A DNA stretch of 48,367 bases, taken from the NCBI RefSeq assembly GCF_019039105.1, contig NZ_JAHPIV010000010.1, positions 1-48,367 on the forward strand. Direction: 5' to 3'. Below, one piece after another: positions 9,264 to 17,311 of this stretch. The position numbers were made by a program, and so were the translations under genes. The number at the start of each line of letters is the position of its first letter. The stretch's first letter is position 1. Below the pieces are notes generated by a model, which did no database searches, was not told where the DNA came from, and saw only the letters and a list, made by a program, of their open reading frames with translations. The DNA is from Desertibacillus haloalkaliphilus (lineage in GTDB: Bacteria > Bacillota > Bacilli > Bacillales > KJ1-10-99).

Positions 9264-9521
9264 ATGTCTGTATTAGATAATTGGGAACAATGGAAGGACT
9301 TTTTAGGAGACCGTCTTCATCAAGCTCAGAATGAGGGTATGAATGAAAATGTTATCTCAGATGTTGCGTATCAAGTTGGTGAATATTTAGCACAGCAAGT
9401 GGAGCCTAAAAATGAACAAGAACGTGTATTGGCTCAAATGTGGAATGTTGCGACACCAGAGGAGCAGCATGCCATTGCACATATGATGGTTAAACTGGTA
9501 AAAAATGAAGGAACACAATAA
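9264..9521 (+). CDS. ymfJ: YmfJ, DUF3243 family small protein
   Basis: An 85-residue acidic soluble helical protein of the DUF3243 (YmfJ) family, recognised from NWEQWKDFLGDRL near the N-terminus and the stretch VATPEEQHAIAHMMVKL near the C-terminus. The start is ATG 9264, 8 nt after AAGGAGG (9249-9255). A -10-like TATAAT is found at 9203-9208, so it may have its own promoter. Its function is unknown. A terminator follows directly. Confidence 0.85.
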   Translation: MSVLDNWEQWKDFLGDRLHQAQNEGMNENVISDVAYQVGEYLAQQVEPKNEQERVLAQMWNVATPEEQHAIAHMMVKLVKNEGTQ

Positions 9522-9529
9522 TGGGTAAC

Positions 9530-9558
9530 AAAGGGTGTTGCATTTCGCGACACCCTTT
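9530..9558 (+). terminator. Hairpin terminator after ymfJ
   Basis: A 12-bp stem (9530-9541 with 9547-9558, one T-G pair) with a 5-nt loop ends in TTT. The U-tract is short, so termination may be partial. Confidence 0.7.
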
Positions 9559-9654
9559 ATTAAACGAAACGGTCCGTTAACATACTTTCTAAATTCTGTA
9601 GGAAAGTTCTTTCATTTGCAAAAAAAATCATTTACTATAGAGAAAAAGGTTATT

Positions 9655-9683
9655 TTGTCAATACATAGAATATATAATAATAA
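9655..9683 (+). promoter_or_regulatory. Candidate promoter for ymfK
   Basis: TTGTCA at 9655-9660 and TAATAA at 9678-9683 have 17-bp spacing in a very AT-rich 250-bp gap. The -10 is poor. Nothing else recognisable lies between the ymfJ terminator and ymfK. Confidence 0.35.
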
Positions 9684-9810
9684 TATGCCAATTTTAATTA
9701 TAACCATTTGTACGGTTCTGGGCTGTAATACGATTCTGTAGTAATAGTATTTAATTTTTTAGAATCTTATATAGTTATACGTAGTTTATTGGTGAATGAG
9801 GGGATGTATG

Positions 9811-10584
9811 ATGGAGACAAAAGAATGGTACTTGGAATATCAAATTCATAGGAATCGTCCAGGATTGTTAGGGGATATTTCTTCTCTATTAGGGATGTTA
9901 TCAATTAATATTGTCACCATTAATGGTGTCGAAGATATGCGACGTGGCATGCTCATTAGAAGTAAAAGCGACGATCAAATTGAGCGTTTCCGAGCAATCT
10001 TGAATACGATTGAGAACATCACGGTAACGAAATTAAGAGAACCTAAGTTACGTGACCGATTAGCGATTCGCCATGGTCGTTACATTGAGCGAGATGCCGA
10101 TGACCGGAAGACATTCCGGTTTGTTCGTGATGAACTTGGCTTATTGGTTGATTTTATGGCAGAACTCTTTAAAAAAGATAGGCATTATCTCGTCGGCATA
10201 CGCGGGATGCCTAGGGTGGGTAAAACGGAGTCCGTCGTTGCAGCTAGTGTTTGTGCGAATAAACGGTGGTCGTTTATTTCATCAACATTGCTCAGACAAA
10301 CCGTAAGAAGTCAGTTAGCAGAAGATGAATTAGATGGTGACCATATCTATATTATTGATGGGATCGTCTCAACGATGCGTGCTACAGAAAAGCACCGTAT
10401 GCTTGTTGGAGACATTATGCGCCTTCCGGCAATAAAAGTTGTTGAGCACCCCGATATATTTATTCGTGAAACAGAGTACTCACTCGATGACTTTGATTGT
10501 ATTATTGAGTTAAGAAACGATGACTCTGAAGAAATTACATACGATGTGGTGGAATCTGGTTTTTCATCATTCGATATTAGTTAA
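9811..10584 (+). CDS. ymfK: YmfK, DUF3388 family protein
   Basis: A 257-residue protein with two visible parts. Residues 1-75 look like an ACT-type domain (the segment NRPGLLGDISSLLGMLSINI is the typical ACT start). A second part carries a P-loop-like GMPRVGKT at 132-139 and a possible Walker B, IYIIDGIVS. This matches the DUF3388/YmfK family. A small-ligand-sensing NTPase is a reasonable inference, but no function is established. ATG 9811 lies 7 nt after AGGGG; ATG 9808 and the upstream ATG 9796 are less well spaced. It is followed after 17 nt by ymfM. Confidence 0.82.
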   Translation: METKEWYLEYQIHRNRPGLLGDISSLLGMLSINIVTINGVEDMRRGMLIRSKSDDQIERFRAILNTIENITVTKLREPKLRDRLAIRHGRYIERDADDRKTFRFVRDELGLLVDFMAELFKKDRHYLVGIRGMPRVGKTESVVAASVCANKRWSFISSTLLRQTVRSQLAEDELDGDHIYIIDGIVSTMRATEKHRMLVGDIMRLPAIKVVEHPDIFIRETEYSLDDFDCIIELRNDDSEEITYDVVESGFSSFDIS

Positions 10585-10601
10585 GTTGGTAGGTGTTATC
10601 A

Positions 10602-11519
10602 TTGTCAGAATTAGGGCAACGTTTGAAGCAGGCAAGAGAAGAGAGAAGTATTAGTCTTGAAGAGCTACAGGAGCTAACAAAGATTCAAAAACGCTATTTA
10701 GCAGCAATTGAAGAAGGTCGATTTGACGCCTTGCCAGGTAAATTTTATGCGCGAGCATTTATAAAAAGTTATGCCGAAGCCGTAAACATCAATCCAGACC
10801 AACTCTTTGATGAATTTTCAAATGAACTTCCGAACCCTCGAAAGGAAGTGACCGACCTGCCATCACGGTCGGAACGGACAAAAGATAAATCAAAGGCAAA
10901 AGTAACGACAAATCGCTCGAAGTTTAGGTCTCTCATTCCAGCGCTCGTTGCTGGTATTTGTTTAGTTGCGATTGTTTTTGGTATATGGGTATATTTACAG
11001 AATAATAACGAAGGAGCAGAAGGTGTTCCAAGTGGTGATCAAGAAGAGCCGTTTGAAGAAGAAATTAATGTTGACCTAAATGATGAGCCCCCTGTCGACA
11101 ATGAAGATGGAACGGAAGAGGAACCAGCTCCTGAACAAGATATCAATCAAGAAGAAGACATTAGTGATGAAGAAGAGGTAGCTGAAGTGACCACTGAGCA
11201 GCAGTTAACTCATTTAGAAACACAAGGGAACCACAGCTACTATGAGTTAGTGGGAACAGACCAATTTTTAGTGGACATCAATTATACAGGAACGAGCTAT
11301 GTAGGGATTTCAAATGGGAAAGGAAACACGTTTTATGCTGCGAATGCTACTGAGAATGACGAAACGATGTCATATGATTTCTCGGAAGAAGAAGAGATCG
11401 AATTTAACTTTGGTGCATCGCCTTTCGTAGAGTTACGTGTGAACGGAGAACATTTAGAATTCCCAATAGATACTGTCCATCAGAAAGTGACGGTTACGTT
11501 TAATCCTGACGTAGATTAA
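10602..11519 (+). CDS. ymfM: YmfM, RodZ-like membrane protein with N-terminal helix-turn-helix
   Basis: A 305-residue single-pass membrane protein of the RodZ family, which links MreB-type cytoskeleton to the cell wall machinery. It has an N-terminal HTH_25 domain (residues 1-70, SELGQRLKQAREERSISLEEL), a basic linker, a transmembrane helix at about 111-132, an acidic low-complexity spacer (about 135-195) and a C-terminal DUF4115 beta domain. The start is placed at TTG 10602 after AGGTG (10591-10595); an in-frame GTG at 10593 overlaps that site. The very acidic extracytoplasmic spacer would suit an alkaliphile, but this is only suggestive. A terminator follows. Confidence 0.85.
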   Translation: MSELGQRLKQAREERSISLEELQELTKIQKRYLAAIEEGRFDALPGKFYARAFIKSYAEAVNINPDQLFDEFSNELPNPRKEVTDLPSRSERTKDKSKAKVTTNRSKFRSLIPALVAGICLVAIVFGIWVYLQNNNEGAEGVPSGDQEEPFEEEINVDLNDEPPVDNEDGTEEEPAPEQDINQEEDISDEEEVAEVTTEQQLTHLETQGNHSYYELVGTDQFLVDINYTGTSYVGISNGKGNTFYAANATENDETMSYDFSEEEEIEFNFGASPFVELRVNGEHLEFPIDTVHQKVTVTFNPDVD

Positions 11520-11533
11520 ATATGTTTGGTTTT

Positions 11534-11565
11534 AAAGGAGTTCACCGTTTGAGTGACTCCTTTTT
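11534..11565 (+). terminator. Intrinsic terminator after ymfM
   Basis: AAAGGAGT (11534-11541) pairs with ACTCCTTT (11556-11563), with a further CAC/GTG inside, and a run of five Ts. Confidence 0.88.
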
Positions 11566-11678
11566 CATTTGTGTTAGTCACTTCATGTTGATGCTACCTA
11601 AACGTATGTATAATATGGTACAATAAACAGAATGTAGGAAGTTTTAAATATAATATGGATATAGGAAGGATGATAACG

Positions 11679-12173
11679 ATGGCAAAAGAACATTCGTTTG
11701 ATATCGTTTCGGAAATCGATATACAAGAGGTTGATAATGCGATTCATCAAGCGGTTAAAGAAATTAATAACCGTTACGATTTTAAAGGATCGAAAAGTTC
11801 GATCGAGCGAACGGGAGATGATAAAATAACCATTATTTCTGATGATGAGTATAAGTTAGAATCTGTTATCGATATTCTTAAAGGTAAATTTATTAAACGA
11901 CAGTTGTCGCAAAAAGTAATGGAGTTTGGTAAAATTGAAAAAGCTTCTGGTGGGACTGTACGACAAGTGGTTACACTTGTTTCGGGAATCAGTAGTGACA
12001 GTGCGAAAATGGTAACAAAGTTAATACGTGATTCGAAGTTAAAAGTGAAAGCTCAAATCCAAAATGAACAAATTCGTGTTACGGCCAAAAGTATTGATGA
12101 TTTACAAACAGTTATTCAAATCGTAAAGGAAAAGGATTTTGACTTCCCTGTCCAATTTGTGAATATGCGATAA
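11679..12173 (+). CDS. yajQ: YajQ family nucleotide-binding protein
   Basis: A 164-residue protein of the YajQ family, which has two RNP-like domains and in some bacteria binds cyclic di-GMP. Recognised by [21 protein letters not shown] at the N-terminus, [15 protein letters not shown], and FPVQFVNMR at the C-terminus. The start is ATG 11679 after AGGAAGG; the in-frame extension to 11655 has no ribosome binding site. TATAAT-like elements at 11609-11614 and 11619-11624 may serve as its promoter. B. subtilis has no yajQ here; its location between ymfM and pgsA is a local difference. Confidence 0.88.
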   Translation: MAKEHSFDIVSEIDIQEVDNAIHQAVKEINNRYDFKGSKSSIERTGDDKITIISDDEYKLESVIDILKGKFIKRQLSQKVMEFGKIEKASGGTVRQVVTLVSGISSDSAKMVTKLIRDSKLKVKAQIQNEQIRVTAKSIDDLQTVIQIVKEKDFDFPVQFVNMR

Positions 12174-12243
12174 GTGTTAGTCAGAGCTTCCCTTATAAGC
12201 ATACATGTAAGGAATAAATTTTTTGTAGTTAGGGAGGATGACA

Positions 12244-12813
12244 GTGAACGTACCGAATAAAATTACATTATCGAGGATTATGTTAATCCCTATTTTTATG
12301 GTTTTCTTCCTTGCTCCGATCAACCTTGGGGAGGTTATTCTTTTTTCAGTGAGCATACCGGTAACCGATCTAATTGCAGCGTTTATCTTTATTTTAGCGG
12401 CAGGAACTGATTGGTTGGATGGCTATTATGCGCGCCGGTATCAGTTAGTAACGAATTTAGGGAAGTTCTTAGACCCTCTTGCGGATAAATTATTAATTAC
12501 TGCTGCCTTAATCGCGTTAGTTGAAGTTCAACTTCTTGCAGCATGGATGGCGATTGTCATTATTAGTCGTGAATTTGCAGTGACTGGTATTCGCTTAGTG
12601 GCAGCGGCAGATGGTTCGGTGATTGCTGCAAGTAATCTTGGTAAATTAAAAACGGTATTTCAGGTTGTGGCAATAGCCGCACTGCTTTTGCATAACATAC
12701 CATTTGAAGCAGTAGGGTTTCCATTTGCGACTATCATGATATGGATTGCAACGCTATTAACCATTTTATCTGGTGTTGATTATTTTGTGAAAAACAAGCA
12801 TGTATTAACTTAA
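12244..12813 (+). CDS. pgsA: CDP-diacylglycerol-glycerol-3-phosphate 3-phosphatidyltransferase
   Basis: Makes phosphatidylglycerol phosphate from CDP-diacylglycerol and glycerol-3-phosphate, the committed step to phosphatidylglycerol in the membrane. The 189-residue protein is strongly hydrophobic with several transmembrane helices. The CDP-alcohol phosphotransferase signature is exact: D59-G60-xx-A63-R64-x8-G73-xxx-D77-xxx-D81. The start is GTG 12244, giving MNVPNKITLSRI and 6 nt spacing from AGGGAGG (12231-12237); the ATG at 12238 directly abuts that site. It probably forms an operon with cinA and the helicase gene downstream. Confidence 0.95.
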   Translation: MNVPNKITLSRIMLIPIFMVFFLAPINLGEVILFSVSIPVTDLIAAFIFILAAGTDWLDGYYARRYQLVTNLGKFLDPLADKLLITAALIALVEVQLLAAWMAIVIISREFAVTGIRLVAAADGSVIAASNLGKLKTVFQVVAIAALLLHNIPFEAVGFPFATIMIWIATLLTILSGVDYFVKNKHVLT

Positions 12814-12887
12814 ATAACAGCACTTCTCATTCGTATGGGCAGTCATGAACGATGAATGAAAGGGTGTAAGGTCAACGGGGTGTTAGG

Positions 12888-14132
12888 ATGAATGCAGAAA
12901 TTATTGCAGTCGGTTCAGAGTTGTTATTAGGACAAATAGCGAATACGAATGCACAATACATTTCCAGAGAATTAGCAGCCATCGGAATAGATGTGTATTA
13001 TCACACCGTTGTTGGTGATAATCAAGTACGTCTAACCAATGCGATAGAACAAGCACAAAAGCGGGCGGATATTATCATTTTTACCGGGGGTTTAGGCCCG
13101 ACAAAAGATGATTTGACCAAAGCAACCGTTGCAGCTGTTGTTGGCCGTTCGATTGAGATTGACACCGAGTCATTAAGGAGAATTGAAGCGTACTTTGCTC
13201 GACACAACCGAGCGATGACACCGAATAATAAAAAGCAAGCAGAAGTGATCGCTGGCTCGACAGTGTTTCTCAATAATCATGGGATGGCTCCAGGAATGGC
13301 GTTTAAAGAAGAACAAGTAACATATCTATTGTTACCAGGCCCTCCTAAAGAATTAAAACCAATGTTCCGTACAGATGCCCGGCAGTTTCTCTTCAACCAG
13401 ACGAATGATTCAGCACAAATCTTTTCTCGAGTGTTGCGCTATTTTGGAATAGGAGAATCTCAACTTGAAACGGAATTGGAAGATTTAATAGACGAACAAA
13501 CCAACCCAACACTTGCCCCATTAGCAGGTGATCAAGATGTTACACTACGTTTAACAGTCAAGCACAACAATAAAGAAGACGCCATGAAGCTATTAGATGA
13601 CCTTGAACAAAAAATTCAATCTCGGGTCGGTGACTATTTTTACGGCTACGGAGAAACGACAATCGTTGAGCAGGTAAGTGCTCAATTAAGTCAAAACTCT
13701 CTCACTATTGCGGCGGCCGAAAGTTTGACAGGTGGGCTCTTTAGTCAGAAATTAACCGATGTACCAGGATCTTCTCGCTTGTTTACCGGTAGCGTGGTCT
13801 GTTACACAAATGACGTAAAGCAACAAGTCTTACATATACCAGAAACAATGATTGATGAAGTTGGCGTTGTTAGTGCTGAATGTGCTCAGTTACTCGCTAG
13901 AAATGTTGCTAACCTAACTCACGCATCCATCGGCATTAGCTTTACCGGAGTAGCAGGCCCTGAGAAACAAGAGGGAAAAGAAGTTGGTACTGTATATGTT
14001 GGCATTTGTACGGGCGATACAGCAAAGGATTTCACACTTCACTTAAGTGGCAACCGTGAGCAAATTAGGAAACGGTCGGTTATGTATGGGTGTTTTTATT
14101 TATTGAAAGAATTGAAAAAGGTGGAAAAATAA
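12888..14132 (+). CDS. cinA: CinA, competence/damage-inducible protein (NMN amidase-type)
   Basis: A 414-residue two-domain protein. The N-terminal MoCF-like (COG1058) domain is seen in EIIAVGSELLLGQIANTNAQYIS and FTGGLGPTKDDLT; the C-terminal CinA amidase domain in AAAESLTGGLFSQKLTDVPGSS and SFTGVAGPE. The second domain in homologues deamidates nicotinamide mononucleotide, and the first has ADP-ribose pyrophosphatase activity. The gene lies upstream of recA as in many Firmicutes, but here an RNA helicase gene lies between. The SD is weak (GGTGTTAGG). Its stop overlaps the helicase start by one base (TAATG). Confidence 0.93.
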   Translation: MNAEIIAVGSELLLGQIANTNAQYISRELAAIGIDVYYHTVVGDNQVRLTNAIEQAQKRADIIIFTGGLGPTKDDLTKATVAAVVGRSIEIDTESLRRIEAYFARHNRAMTPNNKKQAEVIAGSTVFLNNHGMAPGMAFKEEQVTYLLLPGPPKELKPMFRTDARQFLFNQTNDSAQIFSRVLRYFGIGESQLETELEDLIDEQTNPTLAPLAGDQDVTLRLTVKHNNKEDAMKLLDDLEQKIQSRVGDYFYGYGETTIVEQVSAQLSQNSLTIAAAESLTGGLFSQKLTDVPGSSRLFTGSVVCYTNDVKQQVLHIPETMIDEVGVVSAECAQLLARNVANLTHASIGISFTGVAGPEKQEGKEVGTVYVGICTGDTAKDFTLHLSGNREQIRKRSVMYGCFYLLKELKKVEK

Positions 14133-15730
14133 TGAGTTATTTTAAGGATTTTCAAGTTTCAGATGAAATTAAAAAGGGTATTAAAGATATGGGCTTTGAA
14201 GAGCCCTCTCCGATACAGGAAAAAGTGATCCCTGTGATTTTAGAAGGAGGGGATGTGATTGGACAGGCGCAAACGGGGACTGGAAAAACAGCAGCGTTTG
14301 GGATTCCTTTAATTGATAAGGTCAACCAAGCTTCACATGTTCAAGCTCTTATTTTGACTCCAACACGAGAGTTGGCGATTCAAGTCTCAGGTGAGATTCA
14401 GAAGATCTCAAAGTATAAAAAGGTTCGAACGCTACCTATTTACGGTGGTCAATCGATTGGACACCAAATTCGTGCGTTAAAACAAGGCGTGCACGTCGTG
14501 ATTGGAACACCAGGTCGTATTATGGACCATTTGCGTCGTAAAACCCTTAAGCTTGACCGTGTTCATACGGTTGTCCTAGATGAAGCTGATGAGATGCTTG
14601 ATATGGGGTTTGTTGACGATATTGAATCAATCCTAAGGCAAGTGAATGTTGAACGACAAACATTACTGTTCTCAGCAACGATGCCTCCTGCGATTAAAAA
14701 ATTGTCACGCAAGTATATGAACCAACCTAAAACGGTATCGATTAACCGTGGTGAAGTGACAGCACCTTCCATTAACCAAATGTATTATAAGGTGTTAGAA
14801 CGTAATAAATTAGAGTCTCTTTGCCGAATTATCGACAGTGAGGATATTGAATTAGGTATTATCTTCTGCCGTACGAAAAAAGGAGTTTCTGAGTTAACAG
14901 AAGCATTACAAGCCCGCGGTTATATGGCGGATGGTCTTCATGGGGACCTAACTCAGATGCAACGAGATAGTGTCATGAAGAAGTTTCGAGATTCTACGAT
15001 TGAATTTTTGATCGCAACTGATGTTGCAGCGCGTGGGATTGATGTAGACAATGTTAGTCATGTTATAAATTACGACATTCCACAAGATCCTGAAAGTTAT
15101 GTCCATCGAATTGGACGTACGGGACGTGCGGGTCGTCATGGGTTGGCATTAACGCTAGTCACACCACGAGAAATGAAGCATCTCCGTTCGATTGAATCGG
15201 AAATTAAGATGGCGATCCCATCACAAAATGTACCGACGATTGAAGAAGTTGTTGAAAAACAACAGGAATCATGGAAGAAGCAAATCATTAATACGATTAA
15301 TGATGAAAAAGATATGCAGTTATTTGAACCACTCGTTAAAGAAATTTTAGCAGATTATCCACCTGAAAAAGTAGTAGCGGCACTGATGAAAATGACTTTT
15401 TCATCAGATAGTACGTTTGAAGATGACGGCTATAACTTTGGAGAAACTGGTGGAGCAAAAGGCATGGTCCGATTCTTTATTAATGTTGGGCGTAACGTCA
15501 ACATGACGCCTAAGATTTTAATTGATGAAATCTCTGAACTCGTTGGCATTCCTGGAAAAGCCATTGGCCGTATTGATATCTTTGATAAATTTACGTTTGT
15601 TGAAGTACCTGAAGAGGTTGCTCCTTTTGTTTATGAAGCGTTACGTTATTCTCGCATTAATGGTGCGAGAGTAAACCTCGAGCCAGCAAAACCACGTCCG
15701 AAGCGTGAAAAGCGGACATTTAATAAATAA
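14132..15730 (+). CDS. DEAD-box RNA helicase with C-terminal DbpA/CsdA-type RNA-binding domain
   Basis: ATP-dependent RNA helicase of 532 residues. The core motifs are complete: AQTGTGKT at 46-53, PTRELA, TPGR, DEAD at 150-153, SAT, and HRIGRTGR. After the helicase core comes a spacer and then an RRM-like domain (about 445-525, VRFFINVGRNVNMTPKILIDEI) of the DbpA/DeaD/YxiN type, and a basic tail ending KREKRTFNK. This architecture suggests ribosome assembly or mRNA turnover roles, as for DeaD/CsdA. The true start is ATG 14132, overlapping the cinA stop by one base, with AAAGGTGG upstream; an in-frame extension to 14090 is a cinA shadow. It is placed between cinA and recA, where B. subtilis has no helicase. 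Whether it is the cshA or yxiN equivalent cannot be decided by reading. Confidence 0.92.
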   Translation: MSYFKDFQVSDEIKKGIKDMGFEEPSPIQEKVIPVILEGGDVIGQAQTGTGKTAAFGIPLIDKVNQASHVQALILTPTRELAIQVSGEIQKISKYKKVRTLPIYGGQSIGHQIRALKQGVHVVIGTPGRIMDHLRRKTLKLDRVHTVVLDEADEMLDMGFVDDIESILRQVNVERQTLLFSATMPPAIKKLSRKYMNQPKTVSINRGEVTAPSINQMYYKVLERNKLESLCRIIDSEDIELGIIFCRTKKGVSELTEALQARGYMADGLHGDLTQMQRDSVMKKFRDSTIEFLIATDVAARGIDVDNVSHVINYDIPQDPESYVHRIGRTGRAGRHGLALTLVTPREMKHLRSIESEIKMAIPSQNVPTIEEVVEKQQESWKKQIINTINDEKDMQLFEPLVKEILADYPPEKVVAALMKMTFSSDSTFEDDGYNFGETGGAKGMVRFFINVGRNVNMTPKILIDEISELVGIPGKAIGRIDIFDKFTFVEVPEEVAPFVYEALRYSRINGARVNLEPAKPRPKREKRTFNK

Positions 15731-15744
15731 CAACCACTTATCAT

Positions 15745-15784
15745 CTAAGCCAGCCTGATGAAGGCGGCTTAGGTGTATTTTTTC
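15745..15784 (+). terminator. Intrinsic terminator after the RNA helicase gene
   Basis: CTAAGCC (15745-15751) pairs with GGCTTAG, and inside it GCCT pairs with AGGC around a GATGA loop with one bulged A. A run of Ts follows at 15778-15783. Confidence 0.88.
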
Positions 15785-15822
15785 CCTCCCTACTCTCCCA
15801 TAATAATTCCATAAAAAAGAAG

Positions 15823-15836
15823 CGAATAAATGTTCG
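15823..15836. promoter_or_regulatory. LexA/SOS box upstream of recA
   Basis: CGAATAAATGTTCG differs by one base from the Bacillus SOS palindrome CGAAC-N4-GTTCG. It ends 9 bp before the recA -35 element, a position where LexA would hinder polymerase. A poor second half-site (CGAAC at 15931-15935) lies in the leader. Confidence 0.8.
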
Positions 15837-15845
15837 TGAAAACTA

Positions 15846-15874
15846 TTGGCAAATCTCAAAAAACAAGTTATGAT
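15846..15874 (+). promoter_or_regulatory. Sigma-A promoter of recA
   Basis: TTGGCA at 15846-15851 and TATGAT at 15869-15874 are separated by exactly 17 bp. The start would be near 15881, giving an 85-nt leader. Confidence 0.75.
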
Positions 15875-15965
15875 AAGAGAAGAGATAGAAAGTAGATTTA
15901 TAGATGATGATTCGTTTTATTATTGAAGATCGAACGATATATTTTATATAAAGGAGAGATTTTTT

Positions 15966-17009
15966 ATGAGTGATCGCAAGGCTGCTCTTGATATGGCTTT
16001 AAGACAAATTGAAAAACAATTTGGTAAAGGGTCGATTATGAAATTAGGGGAACAAACGGAAAATCGTGTATCGACCGTCTCAAGTGGTGCATTGGCGCTA
16101 GATATTGCCCTTGGTGTGGGTGGTTATCCACGAGGGCGGATCATTGAGGTGTATGGACCGGAATCATCGGGTAAAACAACGGTTGCGCTCCATTCTATTG
16201 CTGAGGTGCAGCGTAATGGTGGACAAGCGGCGTTTATCGATGCGGAGCACGCCTTAGATCCTGTTTATGCGCAGAAGTTAGGTGTTAATATTGATGAGTT
16301 ATTACTTTCTCAACCTGATACTGGGGAGCAAGCATTAGAAATTGCTGAAGCATTAGTACGAAGTGGCGCCGTTGATATTATCGTGGTCGACTCTGTCGCT
16401 GCGCTTGTTCCGAAAGCGGAAATTGAAGGTGAAATGGGAGATAGTCATGTCGGCTTGCAAGCACGTTTAATGTCACAAGCGTTACGTAAGCTTTCAGGGG
16501 CGATTAATAAATCGAAAACAATCGCTGTATTCATTAACCAAATTCGTGAAAAAGTCGGTGTGATGTTTGGAAATCCAGAAACAACACCAGGTGGACGTGC
16601 GTTGAAGTTCTATTCTTCTGTTCGTTTAGAGGTGCGTCGTGCTGAAACCCTAAAGCAAGGCAATGATATGGTCGGAAATAAAACAAAAATTAAAGTTGTA
16701 AAAAACAAGGTGGCACCACCATTTAAGCAAGCGGAAGTTGATATTATGTATGGCGAAGGGATTTCTCGAGAAGGTTCGATTGTAGATATTGGAGCTGATC
16801 TCGACATCGTCCAAAAGAGTGGTGCCTGGTATTCATTTAATGATGAACGTCTAGGGCAAGGACGAGAAAATGCAAAGCAATTTTTAAAAGAAAATACAGA
16901 GATTGCTGCAGAGATCGAATCCCAAATTCGAGATCATTACGGGCTAAATGGGGAAGCGGAAGTTCAAGTTGACGAAGCTGAAGAAGATTTACCGTTAGAT
17001 TTAAAATAA
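15966..17009 (+). CDS. recA: Recombinase RecA
   Basis: DNA strand-exchange ATPase and co-protease for LexA cleavage. The 347-residue protein has the normal length. Walker A GPESSGKT is at residues 64-71, Walker B reads [14 protein letters not shown], and the loop L2 region [20 protein letters not shown] is intact. The C-terminus is acidic, as usual. ATG 15966 follows AAAGGAGAG. The gene is monocistronic by appearance, with an SOS box and promoter upstream and a terminator downstream, and it responds to the lexA gene at 42273-42902. Confidence 0.98.
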   Translation: MSDRKAALDMALRQIEKQFGKGSIMKLGEQTENRVSTVSSGALALDIALGVGGYPRGRIIEVYGPESSGKTTVALHSIAEVQRNGGQAAFIDAEHALDPVYAQKLGVNIDELLLSQPDTGEQALEIAEALVRSGAVDIIVVDSVAALVPKAEIEGEMGDSHVGLQARLMSQALRKLSGAINKSKTIAVFINQIREKVGVMFGNPETTPGGRALKFYSSVRLEVRRAETLKQGNDMVGNKTKIKVVKNKVAPPFKQAEVDIMYGEGISREGSIVDIGADLDIVQKSGAWYSFNDERLGQGRENAKQFLKENTEIAAEIESQIRDHYGLNGEAEVQVDEAEEDLPLDLK

Positions 17010-17014
17010 AACAA

Positions 17015-17051
17015 GTAGAAATAGGCACCTCCTAAAGGTGCTTATTTCTAC
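17015..17051 (+). terminator. Intrinsic terminator of recA
   Basis: A 16-bp stem (17015-17030 with 17036-17051, one G-T pair) and a 5-nt loop. The T-rich tract is part of the 3' arm (TTATTTCTAC), so the inner GGCACCT/AGGTGCT hairpin probably does the terminating. Confidence 0.8.
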
Positions 17052-17136
17052 ACATATACATATGAAAAAGTGGTATGTACGCGTGCCAAAGTCGTGCAAG
17101 CTTGTCATTTAATGGTCGAATGTTTATTGACAATGC

Positions 17137-17165
17137 TTGACAATGAAATTATCGGGCTATACAAT
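17137..17165 (+). promoter_or_regulatory. Strong sigma-A promoter of rny
   Basis: Consensus TTGACA (17137-17142), 17-bp spacer, TACAAT (17160-17165). A second TTGACA lies 10 bp upstream at 17127-17132. The leader is about 140 nt and contains a GTGCA/TGCAC hairpin at 17216-17236. The rest of the recA-rny gap (17052-17126) shows nothing recognisable. Confidence 0.8.
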
Positions 17166-17311
17166 TAAAAAGAATAATGTTTTTACATGTCATATTTACT
17201 ATTCATTTTAAATACGTGCATCTAGTTTGGGTGCACAATATATGACAAAACGAGTATGACAATATTTATTTATGGAACCAACAATTAGATAGCAAGAGGA
17301 GGTGAAAGGGT

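Noticed and set aside
9535-9741. Open frame of 68 codons after ymfJ
   Set aside because: It starts inside the ymfJ terminator stem, has no ribosome binding site and encodes an AT-driven low-complexity peptide.
14090-14131. In-frame extension of the RNA helicase into cinA
   Set aside because: The ATG at 14132 has its own SD and gives the normal DEAD-box N-terminus.
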